From Halocynthiibacter styelae (GTDB lineage: Bacteria; Pseudomonadota; Alphaproteobacteria; Rhodobacterales; Rhodobacteraceae): a stretch of DNA of 64,000 nt. The first letter of the stretch is position 1; every line of letters starts with the position of its first letter. A program made the position numbers and the translations under genes. The notes under the pieces were generated by a model, which had not been told where the DNA came from, searched no databases, and saw nothing but the letters and a program-made list of their open reading frames with translations. The stretch spans positions 1-64,000 of the forward strand of contig NZ_JADCKQ010000011.1 of the NCBI RefSeq assembly GCF_016123485.1. The letters run 5' to 3'. Shown here in pieces: positions 37,130 through 46,381 of this stretch.

Positions 37130-38047
37130 TTACGCAAATATCATTGATGACAGGCGACGGCGGCCGTTCAGAACCACGGGATCTTCCGGTTTCAGCGCTT
37201 CAAAAACGGTGAACAACTGCGCCTTGGCGGCACCATCATTCCAGTCACGATCGCGACGGAACAGATCCAAAAGCATATCAACTGCACCCTCAGGATCGCC
37301 ATTCGCATGCATTGCAACGGCCAGATCCAACCGGGCCTGGTGGTTGTTTTCATCCGTATCAAGTGCGGCGCGCAATTCTGTCAGCGGGCCGGCATCTGCG
37401 GCCTGTTTTGCCAGATCAAGCTGTGCAGCGGCGACTTCGATTTCAGAAGCGTCAGAAATCTCAGCAGGCACACCATTCAACGCGGCTTCGGCCTCATCCA
37501 GCTGATCCATCGCCAGATGTGCGCGGATCAGACCGCCCCAGGCTCCGGCGAAATTGCCATCTTCTTCCAGAATCGCAGCAAACGTCTGTGCCGCATCTTC
37601 TGCAGCCCCTTCGGCCAGCATTTCTTCCGCAGCGGCCACAGCATCAGCCAGACCATTATCTTCTTCCGGGGCCATCGCAGCCAGTTTGTCTACGAAGGCT
37701 TTGATTTCAGACGGCGGCAACGCGCCCTGAAAACCATCGACAGGCTTGCCTTCAAAGAACGCATACACAGTCGGGACAGACTGAATCTGCAACTGCCCGG
37801 CGATGCCCTGGTTCTTATCCACATCCAGTTTCACCATGCGGACTTTGCCACCGGCATCAGCCACTGCAGCTTCCAGCGCCGGACCCAGGGTTTTACAGGG
37901 GCCACACCAGGGCGCCCAGAAATCCACAATCACCGGTACAGTCTGACTGGCCTCAATCACATCCTGCATAAAGGTGGCTTCTGATCCGTCTTTGATCAGG
38001 TCTGCGGGTGCTTCTGGCGCGGCGGTTTCATTTCCAAATTCTAACAT
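37130..38047 (-). CDS. Thioredoxin-TPR protein (CnoX/YbbN type)
   Basis: 305 aa. Residues 20-130 are a thioredoxin domain with an intact WCGPC active site (FWAPWCGPCKTLGP). The rest is helical TPR-like repeats (ADAVAAAEEMLAEGAAEDAAQTF and similar). This is the CnoX/YbbN layout, a redox chaperone that protects proteins under oxidative stress and hands them to GroEL. E. coli YbbN lacks the CGPC pair, whereas alphaproteobacterial members keep it, as here. Confidence 0.92.
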   Translation of the reverse strand: MLEFGNETAAPEAPADLIKDGSEATFMQDVIEASQTVPVIVDFWAPWCGPCKTLGPALEAAVADAGGKVRMVKLDVDKNQGIAGQLQIQSVPTVYAFFEGKPVDGFQGALPPSEIKAFVDKLAAMAPEEDNGLADAVAAAEEMLAEGAAEDAAQTFAAILEEDGNFAGAWGGLIRAHLAMDQLDEAEAALNGVPAEISDASEIEVAAAQLDLAKQAADAGPLTELRAALDTDENNHQARLDLAVAMHANGDPEGAVDMLLDLFRRDRDWNDGAAKAQLFTVFEALKPEDPVVLNGRRRLSSMIFA

Positions 38048-38214
38048 TCTCTGTCCCCTCTGGGTTTCCTCTTAGATGGCGTGAAAACAGATCGGTTTCA
38101 AGCCCTGCGCGTCACCTGGTCGGTTAACAGAACCTTTACCCCACGTGCCCGCACACAGCGGAACTGAAAGGAATTTCAGTCCAGATTTGCGCATTCACAG
38201 CAGAGGCAGACCCA

Positions 38215-39639
38215 ATGACCAACACGCCAATCCTTTCGATGCCCTATATCGCGCCATCCCAGGCGCAAAAACACGTCACCCATAACGAGGCCCTGCGCCT
38301 GCTGGATGTTCTGGTTCAGCTGGTGGCGGACAGTCGCAGTGACACCACCCCGCCCCCTGCCCCGTCAGAAGGGCAGTGTTTTATCGTCGCCCCCGGCGCC
38401 ACTGGCGACTGGGCCGGTCAGGACGAACAAATTGCCCTGCACGAAAATGGTGTCTGGATTTTCATTGCGCCGCAAAGCGGCTGGATCGCCATGATCACCG
38501 ATACGATGGAACTGGCGGTTTTTGATGGTGCGGCCTGGGGCCCGGTGAAGGCCAACCTGACATCCGATGCCCTCAACAATCTTGTGCATATCGGTGTGAA
38601 CACCTCTGCGGACGCAACCAACAAGCTTGCAGTCTCCGCTGACGCCACATTACTGAACCATGCAGGCGGTGGGCATCAGCTGAAGGTGAATAAGAACACC
38701 CCTGGTGACACCGCCAGCCTGCTGTTCCAAAGCGCCTGGACCGGCCACGCGGAAATGGGGTTAAGCGGCAACACGGATTTCACTGTTAAAGTCAGCGCAG
38801 ACGGCGGCACCTGGTTCACGGCTATGGAAACCGATGGCGCAACCGGGCGCGTCAGCTTTCCGTCCGGTGGCGTGCGCCTCATGCTGGCCGCTCCGACCAC
38901 CTGGTATGTGGACCCGGGCAACGGCAATGACAGCAACAGCGGGTTGTTTTCCGGCACCGGTGCCTTTGCAACCCTGCAACGCGCGGTGGATGAGGTTCTG
39001 TCGATTGATGCAGGCGGCCATGCGGTGACAATCCAGCTAGCCGATGACACTTACAATCTGACAAGCCCCGTTGTGATCGACCAGCCCCTGGTGGGCGGCG
39101 GTGAGATCATGATCACCGGCAACACGGCCTCGCCTTCTCTGGTTGCGCTGAACAGCAGTGCGGGCGTGTTTGATGTGATCGGTGCGGTTGTGTCCCTGTC
39201 TGGTGTTGAACTCAGCACCTCTGCCCCGGCAGAGGTTTGCATCAATGGGGCTGAAAATGCCCAGATCACCCTGTCAGAAATCGAATTCGGCACAGGCGGC
39301 AGCGCCCATATCAGCCTGCAGAATGCGGAATGCGAAGTGGTTGGCGATGTTGAAATCACCGGCGATGCTGACCGTCACATTGCCCTGGACCACAAAGCCG
39401 TTTTCCGCATGGAAGGTCAGACCCTGTCCCTGACCGGCGCCCCCGATTTCCCGACCGCCTTTATCGAAGCAAACAACGGTTCCGCCGCCAGTTTTGATGG
39501 CAACAGTTTTTCCGGCACCGCCAGCGGCCCGCGTTATGACATCAGCGTGCTGTCTTCGGTCAACACCTATGGCGCCGGGGTTTCCCATCTGCCCGGCGGC
39601 AGCGCTGGCAGCACCAGTGATGGCGGAATCTACGCTTAA
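38215..39639 (+). CDS. DUF2793 protein with beta-helix C-terminus (phage/GTA fibre-like)
   Basis: 474 aa. The N-terminal ~110 residues are DUF2793 (LSMPYIAPSQAQKHVTHNEALR, then W-GA-GW-A-like repeats). DUF2793 occurs in phage and gene-transfer-agent fibre or spike proteins. Residues about 225-420 form a right-handed beta-helix pattern with repeated short strands (AFATLQRAVDEVLSID and on). No other phage or GTA gene is nearby, so it stands alone. The gene ends just before a strong terminator. Confidence 0.85.
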   Translation: MTNTPILSMPYIAPSQAQKHVTHNEALRLLDVLVQLVADSRSDTTPPPAPSEGQCFIVAPGATGDWAGQDEQIALHENGVWIFIAPQSGWIAMITDTMELAVFDGAAWGPVKANLTSDALNNLVHIGVNTSADATNKLAVSADATLLNHAGGGHQLKVNKNTPGDTASLLFQSAWTGHAEMGLSGNTDFTVKVSADGGTWFTAMETDGATGRVSFPSGGVRLMLAAPTTWYVDPGNGNDSNSGLFSGTGAFATLQRAVDEVLSIDAGGHAVTIQLADDTYNLTSPVVIDQPLVGGGEIMITGNTASPSLVALNSSAGVFDVIGAVVSLSGVELSTSAPAEVCINGAENAQITLSEIEFGTGGSAHISLQNAECEVVGDVEITGDADRHIALDHKAVFRMEGQTLSLTGAPDFPTAFIEANNGSAASFDGNSFSGTASGPRYDISVLSSVNTYGAGVSHLPGGSAGSTSDGGIYA

Positions 39640-39642
39640 ATC

Positions 39643-39671
39643 AAAAGCCCCGGCAGTGACCGGGGCTTTTT
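39643..39671. terminator. Bidirectional intrinsic terminator between DUF2793 gene and xthA
   Basis: A perfect 10-bp stem AAAAGCCCCG/CGGGGCTTTT with an 8-base loop. The T-run reads on the plus strand and, because the stem begins with A's, on the minus strand too. It serves the convergent DUF2793 and xthA transcripts; xthA ends 2 bp to the right. Confidence 0.9.
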
Positions 39672-39672
39672 C

Positions 39673-40461
39673 TTACAGATCAAATGTCGCGAAAACCGGC
39701 GCGTGGTCGGATGGTTTTTCCCATCCGCGCACATCGCGCAGAACCCGGCTGCTGTGATGGGTATTTTTAATATCATCCGACGCCCAGATGTGATCCAGAC
39801 GGCGCCCTTTATCCGCCGTATCCCAATCCTTCGCGCGGTAAGACCACCAGCTGTACAGCTTACCTTCTGTAATATCGCCGCGCGTCACATCATGCCAGCC
39901 GCCGGAGTTGCGCACGTCTTCAAACAGTTCAACCTCAACAGGCGTGTGGCTGACAACTTTCAACAGTTTCTTATGGTCCCAGACGTCATCTTCGCCCGGG
40001 GCAATGTTCAGATCGCCAACCAGAATGGATTTCTCCGGACGGTTTGCGTTGAAATAGTCCCGCATCTCGGCAAAGAAATCGAGCTTCTGACCGAATTTCT
40101 CATTCACTTCACGGTCTGCCACATCCCCACCGGCAGGGGCGTACACATTGTGAACGGTCACACCATTTTCCAGCCGTCCCGCCACATGACGCGCATGACC
40201 GAGTGAGGCAAAGTCCTGCATGCCCGCTTCTTCCATCGGGATTTTAGACAGGATTGCAACGCCGTTGTATCCCTTCTGGCCACTGGCAACCATATGTTCA
40301 TAGCCAAGCGCCCGAAAGCCATCCATCGGGATTTTATCTACGGGGCTTTTACATTCCTGCAAACACAGCACATCTGGTGCGTGTTCCTCCATCAGTTTCA
40401 GCACAATCGGTTCGCGCAGACGAACAGAGTTAATATTCCAGGTGGCAAGTGTGAAACTCAT
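39673..40461 (-). CDS. xthA: Exodeoxyribonuclease III
   Basis: 262 aa AP endonuclease/3' exonuclease of base-excision repair. Endonuclease/exonuclease/phosphatase motifs are intact: WNINSVR (residues 8-14), LQECK with the metal-binding Glu, GDLNIAP and the C-terminal SDHAPV with catalytic His. Length is normal for the family. Confidence 0.95.
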   Translation of the reverse strand: MSFTLATWNINSVRLREPIVLKLMEEHAPDVLCLQECKSPVDKIPMDGFRALGYEHMVASGQKGYNGVAILSKIPMEEAGMQDFASLGHARHVAGRLENGVTVHNVYAPAGGDVADREVNEKFGQKLDFFAEMRDYFNANRPEKSILVGDLNIAPGEDDVWDHKKLLKVVSHTPVEVELFEDVRNSGGWHDVTRGDITEGKLYSWWSYRAKDWDTADKGRRLDHIWASDDIKNTHHSSRVLRDVRGWEKPSDHAPVFATFDL

Positions 40462-40797
40462 AGCGGCTCTCTTCTCAATTCATCCGGTTCCGTGCCCCGG
40501 GCGGGACAGGCAGAATAGTCCGCCGGATACTGCCCTGAACAGCCTGAATTGACCAGAAAAGAAAATATCAAATTCCAGTGCGCTGACGCAATTAACGCTT
40601 GCGCCCGATGATCAGCGAAGGCACATCGGGCGAAATCTTTCTGACGAAGGCTGGATTCGGATGCTTGTTGTTCTGGGGCGCTTGCCCGGACATCCATACA
40701 CCAAGGTCCACGACTGGTGGCCACCCCCCGCGCAGACCCTGCGCGGCTGAAGCCGTATCATCCACTTCCTTAAAAATTCCCGTGTCAGGAGACTTCC
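40462..40797. other. Intergenic leader with two hairpins upstream of the dioxygenase gene
   Basis: 336 bp between xthA (leftward) and the dioxygenase gene (rightward). Two inverted repeats stand out: CGCCCGATG/CATCGGGCG (40602-40632, 13-base loop) and CCGCGCA/TGCGCGG (40728-40746, 5-base loop). Neither is followed by a T-run on the plus strand. They may shape the dioxygenase mRNA leader or bind a regulator. No gene is supported here. Confidence 0.5.
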
Positions 40798-41931
40798 ATG
40801 ACCAACGTAACTCTGTGCGCCGATACGGCCACTGTTGAACTGACTTTCACAAGCGGTGCCAAGGCCGCTTTCCCTTACATCTGGCTGGCCGACAACGACC
40901 CGGCGGGCTTTCATCCGCAGACCCAGGAACGCATCACCGACCTGACAGCGATCCCGCTTGATATCACAGTGACAACAGCTGAGATCACCGACAGCAACCT
41001 GGCCCTCACCTGGAGCGATGATCGCCAGGCCAGCACATTCGATCTTTCATGGCTCGAAGCCCATATCCCCGGACAGCGCGCCGCTGACCCTGCCCGCACA
41101 GGGTTTCACCACTGGCGCAAAGATCTGGGAGCGACAGGCATTCCCCGCGTCAATGCCAATGCGATCCTGACCTCAGATGAAACCCTGACCGACTGGCTGA
41201 AGCAAACGCAGATCTATGGCTATTCCATCGTCGAAGGCCTGGCTGACAACACCGAAGCAGGCATGGATGTCGCCCGGCGCATCGGTTTTCTGCGTCAGAC
41301 CAACTTTGGCGTGACCTTTGAAGTCCAGTCCAAACCAAACCCCAACAACCTGGCCTATACGCCAATTGCCCTGCCCCTGCACACGGACCTGACCAACCAG
41401 GAACTACCGCCGGGCTTTCAGTTCCTGCACTGCCTTGCAAACGAGGCCCAGGGCGGCGGATCTTTGTTCTGTGACGGCTACGCCATCGCAGAAGATCTGC
41501 GCCAGAACGATCCGGAAGCATTCGAGTTGCTTTCAACTGTCTCTGTGCCCTTCCGTTTCCACGACGAAGACACCGACATCCGCAACCGCAAACGGGTGAT
41601 CAATCTGAATGAAGACGGGCAGGTGATTGAAGTTTGTTTCAACGCCCACCTGGCCGATATCTTTGATCTGGAACCCGCCCTGATGACGCGTTTCTATCGC
41701 GCTTATCGCCGTTTCATGCAGATGACCCGGTCTGACGACTATCTGGTCACACTGAAGCTGAAAGGCGGGGAAATGGTGGTCTTTGACAACCGCCGTGTGA
41801 TGCACGGGCGCAACGCCTTTGACCCGCAGACCGGTTTCCGCCATCTGCACGGCTGCTATGTTGACCGCGGCGAATTTGAAAGCCGGCTGCGCGTCCTGGC
41901 CCGCCCTGCCAAAACACAGGCCGCCGCCTGA
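40798..41931 (+). CDS. Gamma-butyrobetaine-dioxygenase-type TauD/TfdA enzyme
   Basis: 377 aa Fe(II)/2-oxoglutarate oxygenase. Residues 1-90 are the DUF971-like domain that precedes the catalytic part in gamma-butyrobetaine hydroxylases. The TauD fold follows, with the metal motif HTD near residue 198 (ALPLHTDLTNQE) and the distal His in RRVMHGR near 341. The likely reaction is hydroxylation of gamma-butyrobetaine to carnitine or of a related trimethylammonium compound. A GGAG site precedes the start. A strong terminator follows. Confidence 0.87.
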   Translation: MTNVTLCADTATVELTFTSGAKAAFPYIWLADNDPAGFHPQTQERITDLTAIPLDITVTTAEITDSNLALTWSDDRQASTFDLSWLEAHIPGQRAADPARTGFHHWRKDLGATGIPRVNANAILTSDETLTDWLKQTQIYGYSIVEGLADNTEAGMDVARRIGFLRQTNFGVTFEVQSKPNPNNLAYTPIALPLHTDLTNQELPPGFQFLHCLANEAQGGGSLFCDGYAIAEDLRQNDPEAFELLSTVSVPFRFHDEDTDIRNRKRVINLNEDGQVIEVCFNAHLADIFDLEPALMTRFYRAYRRFMQMTRSDDYLVTLKLKGGEMVVFDNRRVMHGRNAFDPQTGFRHLHGCYVDRGEFESRLRVLARPAKTQAAA

Positions 41932-41941
41932 TCTGAACAAC

Positions 41942-41969
41942 AAAAGGCCGGGATCATCCCCGGCCTTTT
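41942..41969 (+). terminator. Intrinsic terminator after the dioxygenase gene
   Basis: Perfect 11-bp stem AAAAGGCCGGG/CCCGGCCTTTT with a 6-base loop, ending in TTTTC. It lies 10 bp after the dioxygenase stop codon. Confidence 0.9.
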
Positions 41970-42015
41970 CCATTCCCTATTTGCCACGCCCTGAACACTG
42001 TGTCAGGCTGGTCAC

Positions 42016-43245
42016 ATGAATTTATTACGTACGAACCGCAATTACCGCCTTCTTTTTTCCGCCTCTTCAATCAGCAATCTCGGTGACGGTATCGCCGCCA
42101 TGGCATTCCCATGGCTTGCGACGCTTCTGTCCCGTGATCCAATGGCGATTGCCATGGTCGCAATGGCATCACGTCTGCCCTGGCTTTTCTTTTCCCTGCC
42201 TGTCGGGGTTCTGACAGATCGCCTGGACCGCCGCCTGCTGATGGTGCAGGCGGATATCTTCCGGGTGATCCTGACATTGGGTGTTATTGCCCTGATCTTT
42301 TCCGCCGGCCCGCTGCCGGCTGCCAACAGCGCACATCTGATCTGGCTGTTGGCGGGTGCAGCTTTCCTGATCGGCACCGCCGAAGTCTTTCGCGACAATG
42401 CCGCGCAAACCATGCTGCCCTCTGTCGTGCATAAGGATCAGCTGGAAACCGCAAATGGCCAGATGTGGAGCGCCGAGCAAATCGCCGGTTCCTTCATTGG
42501 CCCGCCCCTGGCCGGTTTCCTGATCGCTTACTGGGTGCCCCTGCCCTTTGGCATCAATGCGCTGGCCTTTGCCCTGTCCGCCTGGGCGCTCTGGTGTGTT
42601 TCCATCACCCGTGTCGCGCCACCTGTACGACGCAAATTTATGACCGAGATGATGGAAGGTTTGCGCTGGATGTGGGCGCATAAAGTCATCCTGCGCTTTG
42701 CCCTGATGCTGGGGCTGCTTAATGCGTTTGCCACCATGACCATCACAGTCTTTGTGCTGTTTTCCCAGGAAGTCCTGCATCTGAACGCAACACAACACGG
42801 GCTTCTGATGACCGCAGGGGCATTTGGCGGTGTGGCCGGCGGGCTGCTTTGCCCGAAGATCATCAATCGCCTGGGCGCGCAGCGCAGCATTCACCTGGCA
42901 CTGGCTTTATTCCCATTGCCTGCACTGATCATTTTTTTCACAGCATCCCCCCTGATCGCAGCAATCGCACTGTTTGCAGAAATGTTCGTCGCAATTTTAT
43001 GGAACGTCGTAACGGTTTCTTATCGGCAGCGTTTTATACCCGATGCATTGCTCGGACGTGTGAATGCGATCTATCGCTTCTTTGGTTGGGGCATGATGCC
43101 GCTCGGCGCCCTGGCCGCAGGCCTTGTGGTTGAATTTGCAGAACCAGGCCTGGGCAGGGAATTCGCCTTGCGTTTGTCGTGGTGTATTGCAGCCCTGGGC
43201 TACGCAATAATGTTTGTGTATGGTCTGTTCCGACTAAAAATCTGA
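42016..43245 (+). CDS. Major facilitator superfamily transporter (exporter type)
   Basis: 409 aa with about twelve hydrophobic segments. The N-terminus (LLRTNRNYRLLFSASSISNLGDGIAAMAF) and the GVLTDRLDRR loop between helices 2 and 3 match the MFS_3 enterobactin-exporter-like group. The cytosolic loop at 195-215 is basic. The substrate is unknown. No regulator or siderophore genes lie next to it. Confidence 0.88.
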   Translation: MNLLRTNRNYRLLFSASSISNLGDGIAAMAFPWLATLLSRDPMAIAMVAMASRLPWLFFSLPVGVLTDRLDRRLLMVQADIFRVILTLGVIALIFSAGPLPAANSAHLIWLLAGAAFLIGTAEVFRDNAAQTMLPSVVHKDQLETANGQMWSAEQIAGSFIGPPLAGFLIAYWVPLPFGINALAFALSAWALWCVSITRVAPPVRRKFMTEMMEGLRWMWAHKVILRFALMLGLLNAFATMTITVFVLFSQEVLHLNATQHGLLMTAGAFGGVAGGLLCPKIINRLGAQRSIHLALALFPLPALIIFFTASPLIAAIALFAEMFVAILWNVVTVSYRQRFIPDALLGRVNAIYRFFGWGMMPLGALAAGLVVEFAEPGLGREFALRLSWCIAALGYAIMFVYGLFRLKI

Positions 43246-43426
43246 CGGACAGAAACATAACTTCAAGACAGGTTGCGTCTATCGCCGGGCCACCGATAAA
43301 ACGCACATCAGGAACTCATAAACACAGCCCGAACAGAATCAATCCGACGCAAACAGCAGCAGCGAATTCGTAGGTCACACCTATTAACAAAACACTCGTA
43401 ACCGAACCTGACAAAATCTTAGTGCC

Positions 43427-44356
43427 ATGTCTGACCCAGTAAAAAAAGGTAATTGCCGCGAAGTGCACCTATTTGTCACGAATGGTACACGCCTCCGGAC
43501 TGACCTGTCTTCAGCGACACATTTCCTTCTTGGAAAGGTCACAATCGGCTGCGTAATCGGTTTTGCGGTTTTCCTCACCTCGTTCAAAAATCTGAAATTT
43601 GATGCCGAGGCGACGCTCATTTTCCGATTCTCCTACTGGCTTATGTGCGCATCACTCTGTGTTTTCCTCTGGTGGGTATTCATGGCGATTCTTTCAGTGA
43701 CCTTCTGGCGCAAATGGCCGGACCGGGCGCTGCCAAGCCTGGCAATTTCCACCCTCGTTTCCTTTTGCATCGTCTGGATTGCCATCAGCATGTTAATCCT
43801 GTTCGATGTCGTTCCGGATTATTCCGTGATCAGCTACATCGAATTTGCGCGAAGCTGGATCTTCGTCGTGGGGTTTGAATTCTGTCTCGTAGTTTTTGTC
43901 TGGCCTGTTTACCAAAACAACCTGCGCGCTACGATGACTGCGGAAATCCCAACAGAACCACTTACGCCCCGCCCTGCCATGCCGGAGCTGAAATCAACCG
44001 ACAATTATCTTGTTCAGATCGGTGATCTCACAGTGGATCACCGGATGCTTCTGACCATTCAGGCCCAGGAACATTATGTTGAACTCAGCTGTATCAACCG
44101 CAGTGATATGACCCGCATCAGCATCAGCAAAGCCGTGAAAGCGCTGGAAGGCGTCGATGGAATGCAGGTTCACCGATCCTGGTGGGTCGCCCGGCGCGCT
44201 GCGAAGCAGTTGAAGCGCGAAGCAGGAAAACTGGTGCTTGAGCTGAATTCAGGCGAAAATATACCTGTTTCCCGCGGACGAAGCGCGACTGTACGCACCT
44301 GGATGAAAACCATTCCACATGACGCAGGCGCTGTCGCAAAAAAAGACCCGGCATAA
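43427..44356 (+). CDS. Membrane-anchored LytTR-domain transcription regulator
   Basis: 309 aa. Four hydrophobic segments (about residues 35-150) are followed by a C-terminal LytTR DNA-binding domain (about 200-295: LLTIQAQEHYVELSC, ISKAVKALE...QVHRSWWVARRAAKQL). It is a membrane-tethered regulator without a response-regulator receiver. The signal and targets are unknown. Its last codons overlap a terminator used by the convergent regulator gene. Confidence 0.88.
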   Translation: MSDPVKKGNCREVHLFVTNGTRLRTDLSSATHFLLGKVTIGCVIGFAVFLTSFKNLKFDAEATLIFRFSYWLMCASLCVFLWWVFMAILSVTFWRKWPDRALPSLAISTLVSFCIVWIAISMLILFDVVPDYSVISYIEFARSWIFVVGFEFCLVVFVWPVYQNNLRATMTAEIPTEPLTPRPAMPELKSTDNYLVQIGDLTVDHRMLLTIQAQEHYVELSCINRSDMTRISISKAVKALEGVDGMQVHRSWWVARRAAKQLKREAGKLVLELNSGENIPVSRGRSATVRTWMKTIPHDAGAVAKKDPA

Positions 44357-44363
44357 AGCCGGG
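44338..44363 (-). terminator. Minus-strand terminator overlapping the LytTR gene stop
   Basis: On the minus strand the stem GGCCCGGC... pairs as CCCGGC/GCCGGG with loop TTTAT, followed by TCTTTTTTT. It terminates the leftward OmpR-family regulator transcript inside the last codons of the convergent LytTR gene, whose TAA stop sits in the loop. Confidence 0.8.
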
Positions 44364-44413
44364 CCAGTCCATAAGGGAGAGAAGTGCCATAACCCGGGCA
44401 CCACGGGATTTCA

Positions 44414-45100
44414 TCAGCTGACCAGACGATAACCGCCGGACTCAGTCACCAGCAGACGTGCGTTAGAGGGATCAGGTTCGATCTTCTGACGCAGACGATA
44501 AATATGAGTTTCCAGCGTGTGGGTGGTCACACCGGCATTGTAGCCCCAGACTTCATGCAACAGCACATCACGCGCCACCACACCATCGGCGGAACGGTAC
44601 AGAAACTTCAGGATGTTGGTTTCTTTTTCGGTCAGACGAATCTTGCGATCATCTTCCGTCACCAGCATCTTGGTCGCAGGTTTGAACGTATATGGCCCAA
44701 GCTGGAACACTGCATCTTCAGACTGTTCATGCTGACGCAGCTGCGCCCGCACACGGGCCAGAAGCACCGGGAATTTGAACGGTTTGGTTACATAGTCATT
44801 CGCACCAGCATCCAGGCCCAGGATGGTATCGGCATCTGAATCATGGCCGGTCAGCATCAGGATCGGGCATTTCACACCCTGTTTGCGCATCAGACGGCAA
44901 AGTTCCCGACCGTCTGTATCCGGCAGACCCACATCCAGAATAACCAGATCGTAAATCGCTTCCCGCGCTTTTTCCATTGCACCCGCGCCGTCACCGGCTT
45001 CGAACACGTCGAAATCTTCGGTCATCACAAGTTGTTCTGCCAGGACCTCGCGCAGGTCCTCGTCATCGTCAACAAGCAGGATTTTCTTCAGGTTGCTCAT
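44414..45100 (-). CDS. OmpR-family response regulator
   Basis: 228 aa from the ATG at 45100 (AAGGA 8 bases upstream); a TTG six codons earlier has no site. The receiver domain has DDD at 9-11, the phosphoacceptor Asp in VILDVGLPD (near 55) and the Lys in TKPF (near 105). The winged-helix domain ends in ETHIYRLRQKIEPDPSNARLLVTESGGYRLVS. The histidine kinase is not adjacent. In the roseobacter group such an orphan next to ribA and xthA is conserved and probably controls envelope genes; this is inference. Confidence 0.92.
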   Translation of the reverse strand: MSNLKKILLVDDDEDLREVLAEQLVMTEDFDVFEAGDGAGAMEKAREAIYDLVILDVGLPDTDGRELCRLMRKQGVKCPILMLTGHDSDADTILGLDAGANDYVTKPFKFPVLLARVRAQLRQHEQSEDAVFQLGPYTFKPATKMLVTEDDRKIRLTEKETNILKFLYRSADGVVARDVLLHEVWGYNAGVTTHTLETHIYRLRQKIEPDPSNARLLVTESGGYRLVS

Positions 45101-45289
45101 GTTACTATCCTTGTTCAAACCGTCTTAGTGCTGCGTTGACTGTTAATTGAGTATGGCACAGTTATTTCACAAGAGGTCGAAACATTTTCTCACGCCCTCG
45201 TGTTTGACATACGATTTATGTTTCAATTTCCCTGGGAATTTCTTTATGTCTCAGGCAGACCTGTAACAATATAACGCGATGGCAAGCCG

Positions 45290-46381
45290 ATGAACGCGCT
45301 TTTCCCGACTACAACTGAACGACTCGCGCGGGCCCGCGCGGATCTGCGCATGGGCGTTGCCATTGTCCTGACCGATGGCGATCAAAGCTTGCTGGCGATT
45401 GGGGCAGAGAACGTCAGCGCCGATCGGTTGGATGAAATGCGCGCCCTCGGGGACGTCAGCCTGACCCTGACAGCGCGCCGGGCCGAAACCCTGAAAATCC
45501 GTGCGTATGACGGTGACCTTGCCCGCCTGCGCCTGCCATCAGACGCCGGTGTCGCCTGGATCCGGGCCACCGCTGATCCCGCAGATGATCTGCTGCACCC
45601 GATGAAAGGCCCCTGGAGCGAACTGCGCGGCGGCGATTGTCAGCTGGCCCGTGCAAGTGTGCAACTGGCGAAATCTGCGCAAATCCTGCCTGCCATGCTC
45701 TGTGTACCAATTGAGGATGGGCGTGGTTTTGCCTCTGCCCATGATCTGACGGTGCTGGACGGGGCGGCAACTGAACTGCTGTTGAAGAACGGACACATCC
45801 TGACCCAGGTCGTGCATGCCCGCCTGCCTATGACCGTGTCCGAGGCCGGGCGTTTGCATATCTTCCGCACGGATGATGGATCCAGCGAACATTACGCGGT
45901 TGAAATCGGATCACCTGATCGCGATCAACCCGTCCTGACACGCCTGCATTCCGCCTGCTTCACCGGCGATGTGATTGGCTCGCTGAAATGCGATTGCGGC
46001 CCACAGCTGAACGCAGCCCTCGCCGCTATGGGTAAAAACGGTGCAGGCATTCTGCTGTATCTGAACCAGGAAGGCCGCGGCATTGGCCTTGCGAATAAGA
46101 TGCGCGCCTATTCCCTGCAGGATCAGGGGTTTGACACGGTCGAAGCCAACCACCGTCTGGGTTTTGAAGACGATGAACGCGATTTCCGCACAGGCGCCGA
46201 GATCCTGAAAAAGCTGGGCTTTAAATCCGTACAGCTGATGACAAACAATCCCAATAAAGTCGCGAAGATGGAAGATATGGGGGTCAAAGTCACGGAACGT
46301 GTGCCTCTGAAAGTTGGGGAAACAGAACAAAACCGCGCCTATCTTGCGACCAAAGCAAAGAAATCAGGGCATCTGCTGTGA
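45290..46381 (+). CDS. ribA: GTP cyclohydrolase II with N-terminal extension
   Basis: 363 aa. Residues ~180-355 are RibA: the three zinc Cys in CFTGDVIGSLKCDCGPQL, YLNQEGRGIGL and a conserved tail MTNNPNKV. It opens GTP to start riboflavin synthesis. Residues 1-175 are an unrecognised or degenerate domain, longer than E. coli RibA, without DHBP-synthase active-site motifs I can see. The L,D-transpeptidase gene overlaps it by 4 bp. Confidence 0.93.
   Translation: MNALFPTTTERLARARADLRMGVAIVLTDGDQSLLAIGAENVSADRLDEMRALGDVSLTLTARRAETLKIRAYDGDLARLRLPSDAGVAWIRATADPADDLLHPMKGPWSELRGGDCQLARASVQLAKSAQILPAMLCVPIEDGRGFASAHDLTVLDGAATELLLKNGHILTQVVHARLPMTVSEAGRLHIFRTDDGSSEHYAVEIGSPDRDQPVLTRLHSACFTGDVIGSLKCDCGPQLNAALAAMGKNGAGILLYLNQEGRGIGLANKMRAYSLQDQGFDTVEANHRLGFEDDERDFRTGAEILKKLGFKSVQLMTNNPNKVAKMEDMGVKVTERVPLKVGETEQNRAYLATKAKKSGHLL

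Noticed and set aside
45101-45118. TTG start six codons upstream for the OmpR-type regulator
   Set aside because: No ribosome site before it; the ATG at 45100 has AAGGA at proper spacing and fits family N-termini.
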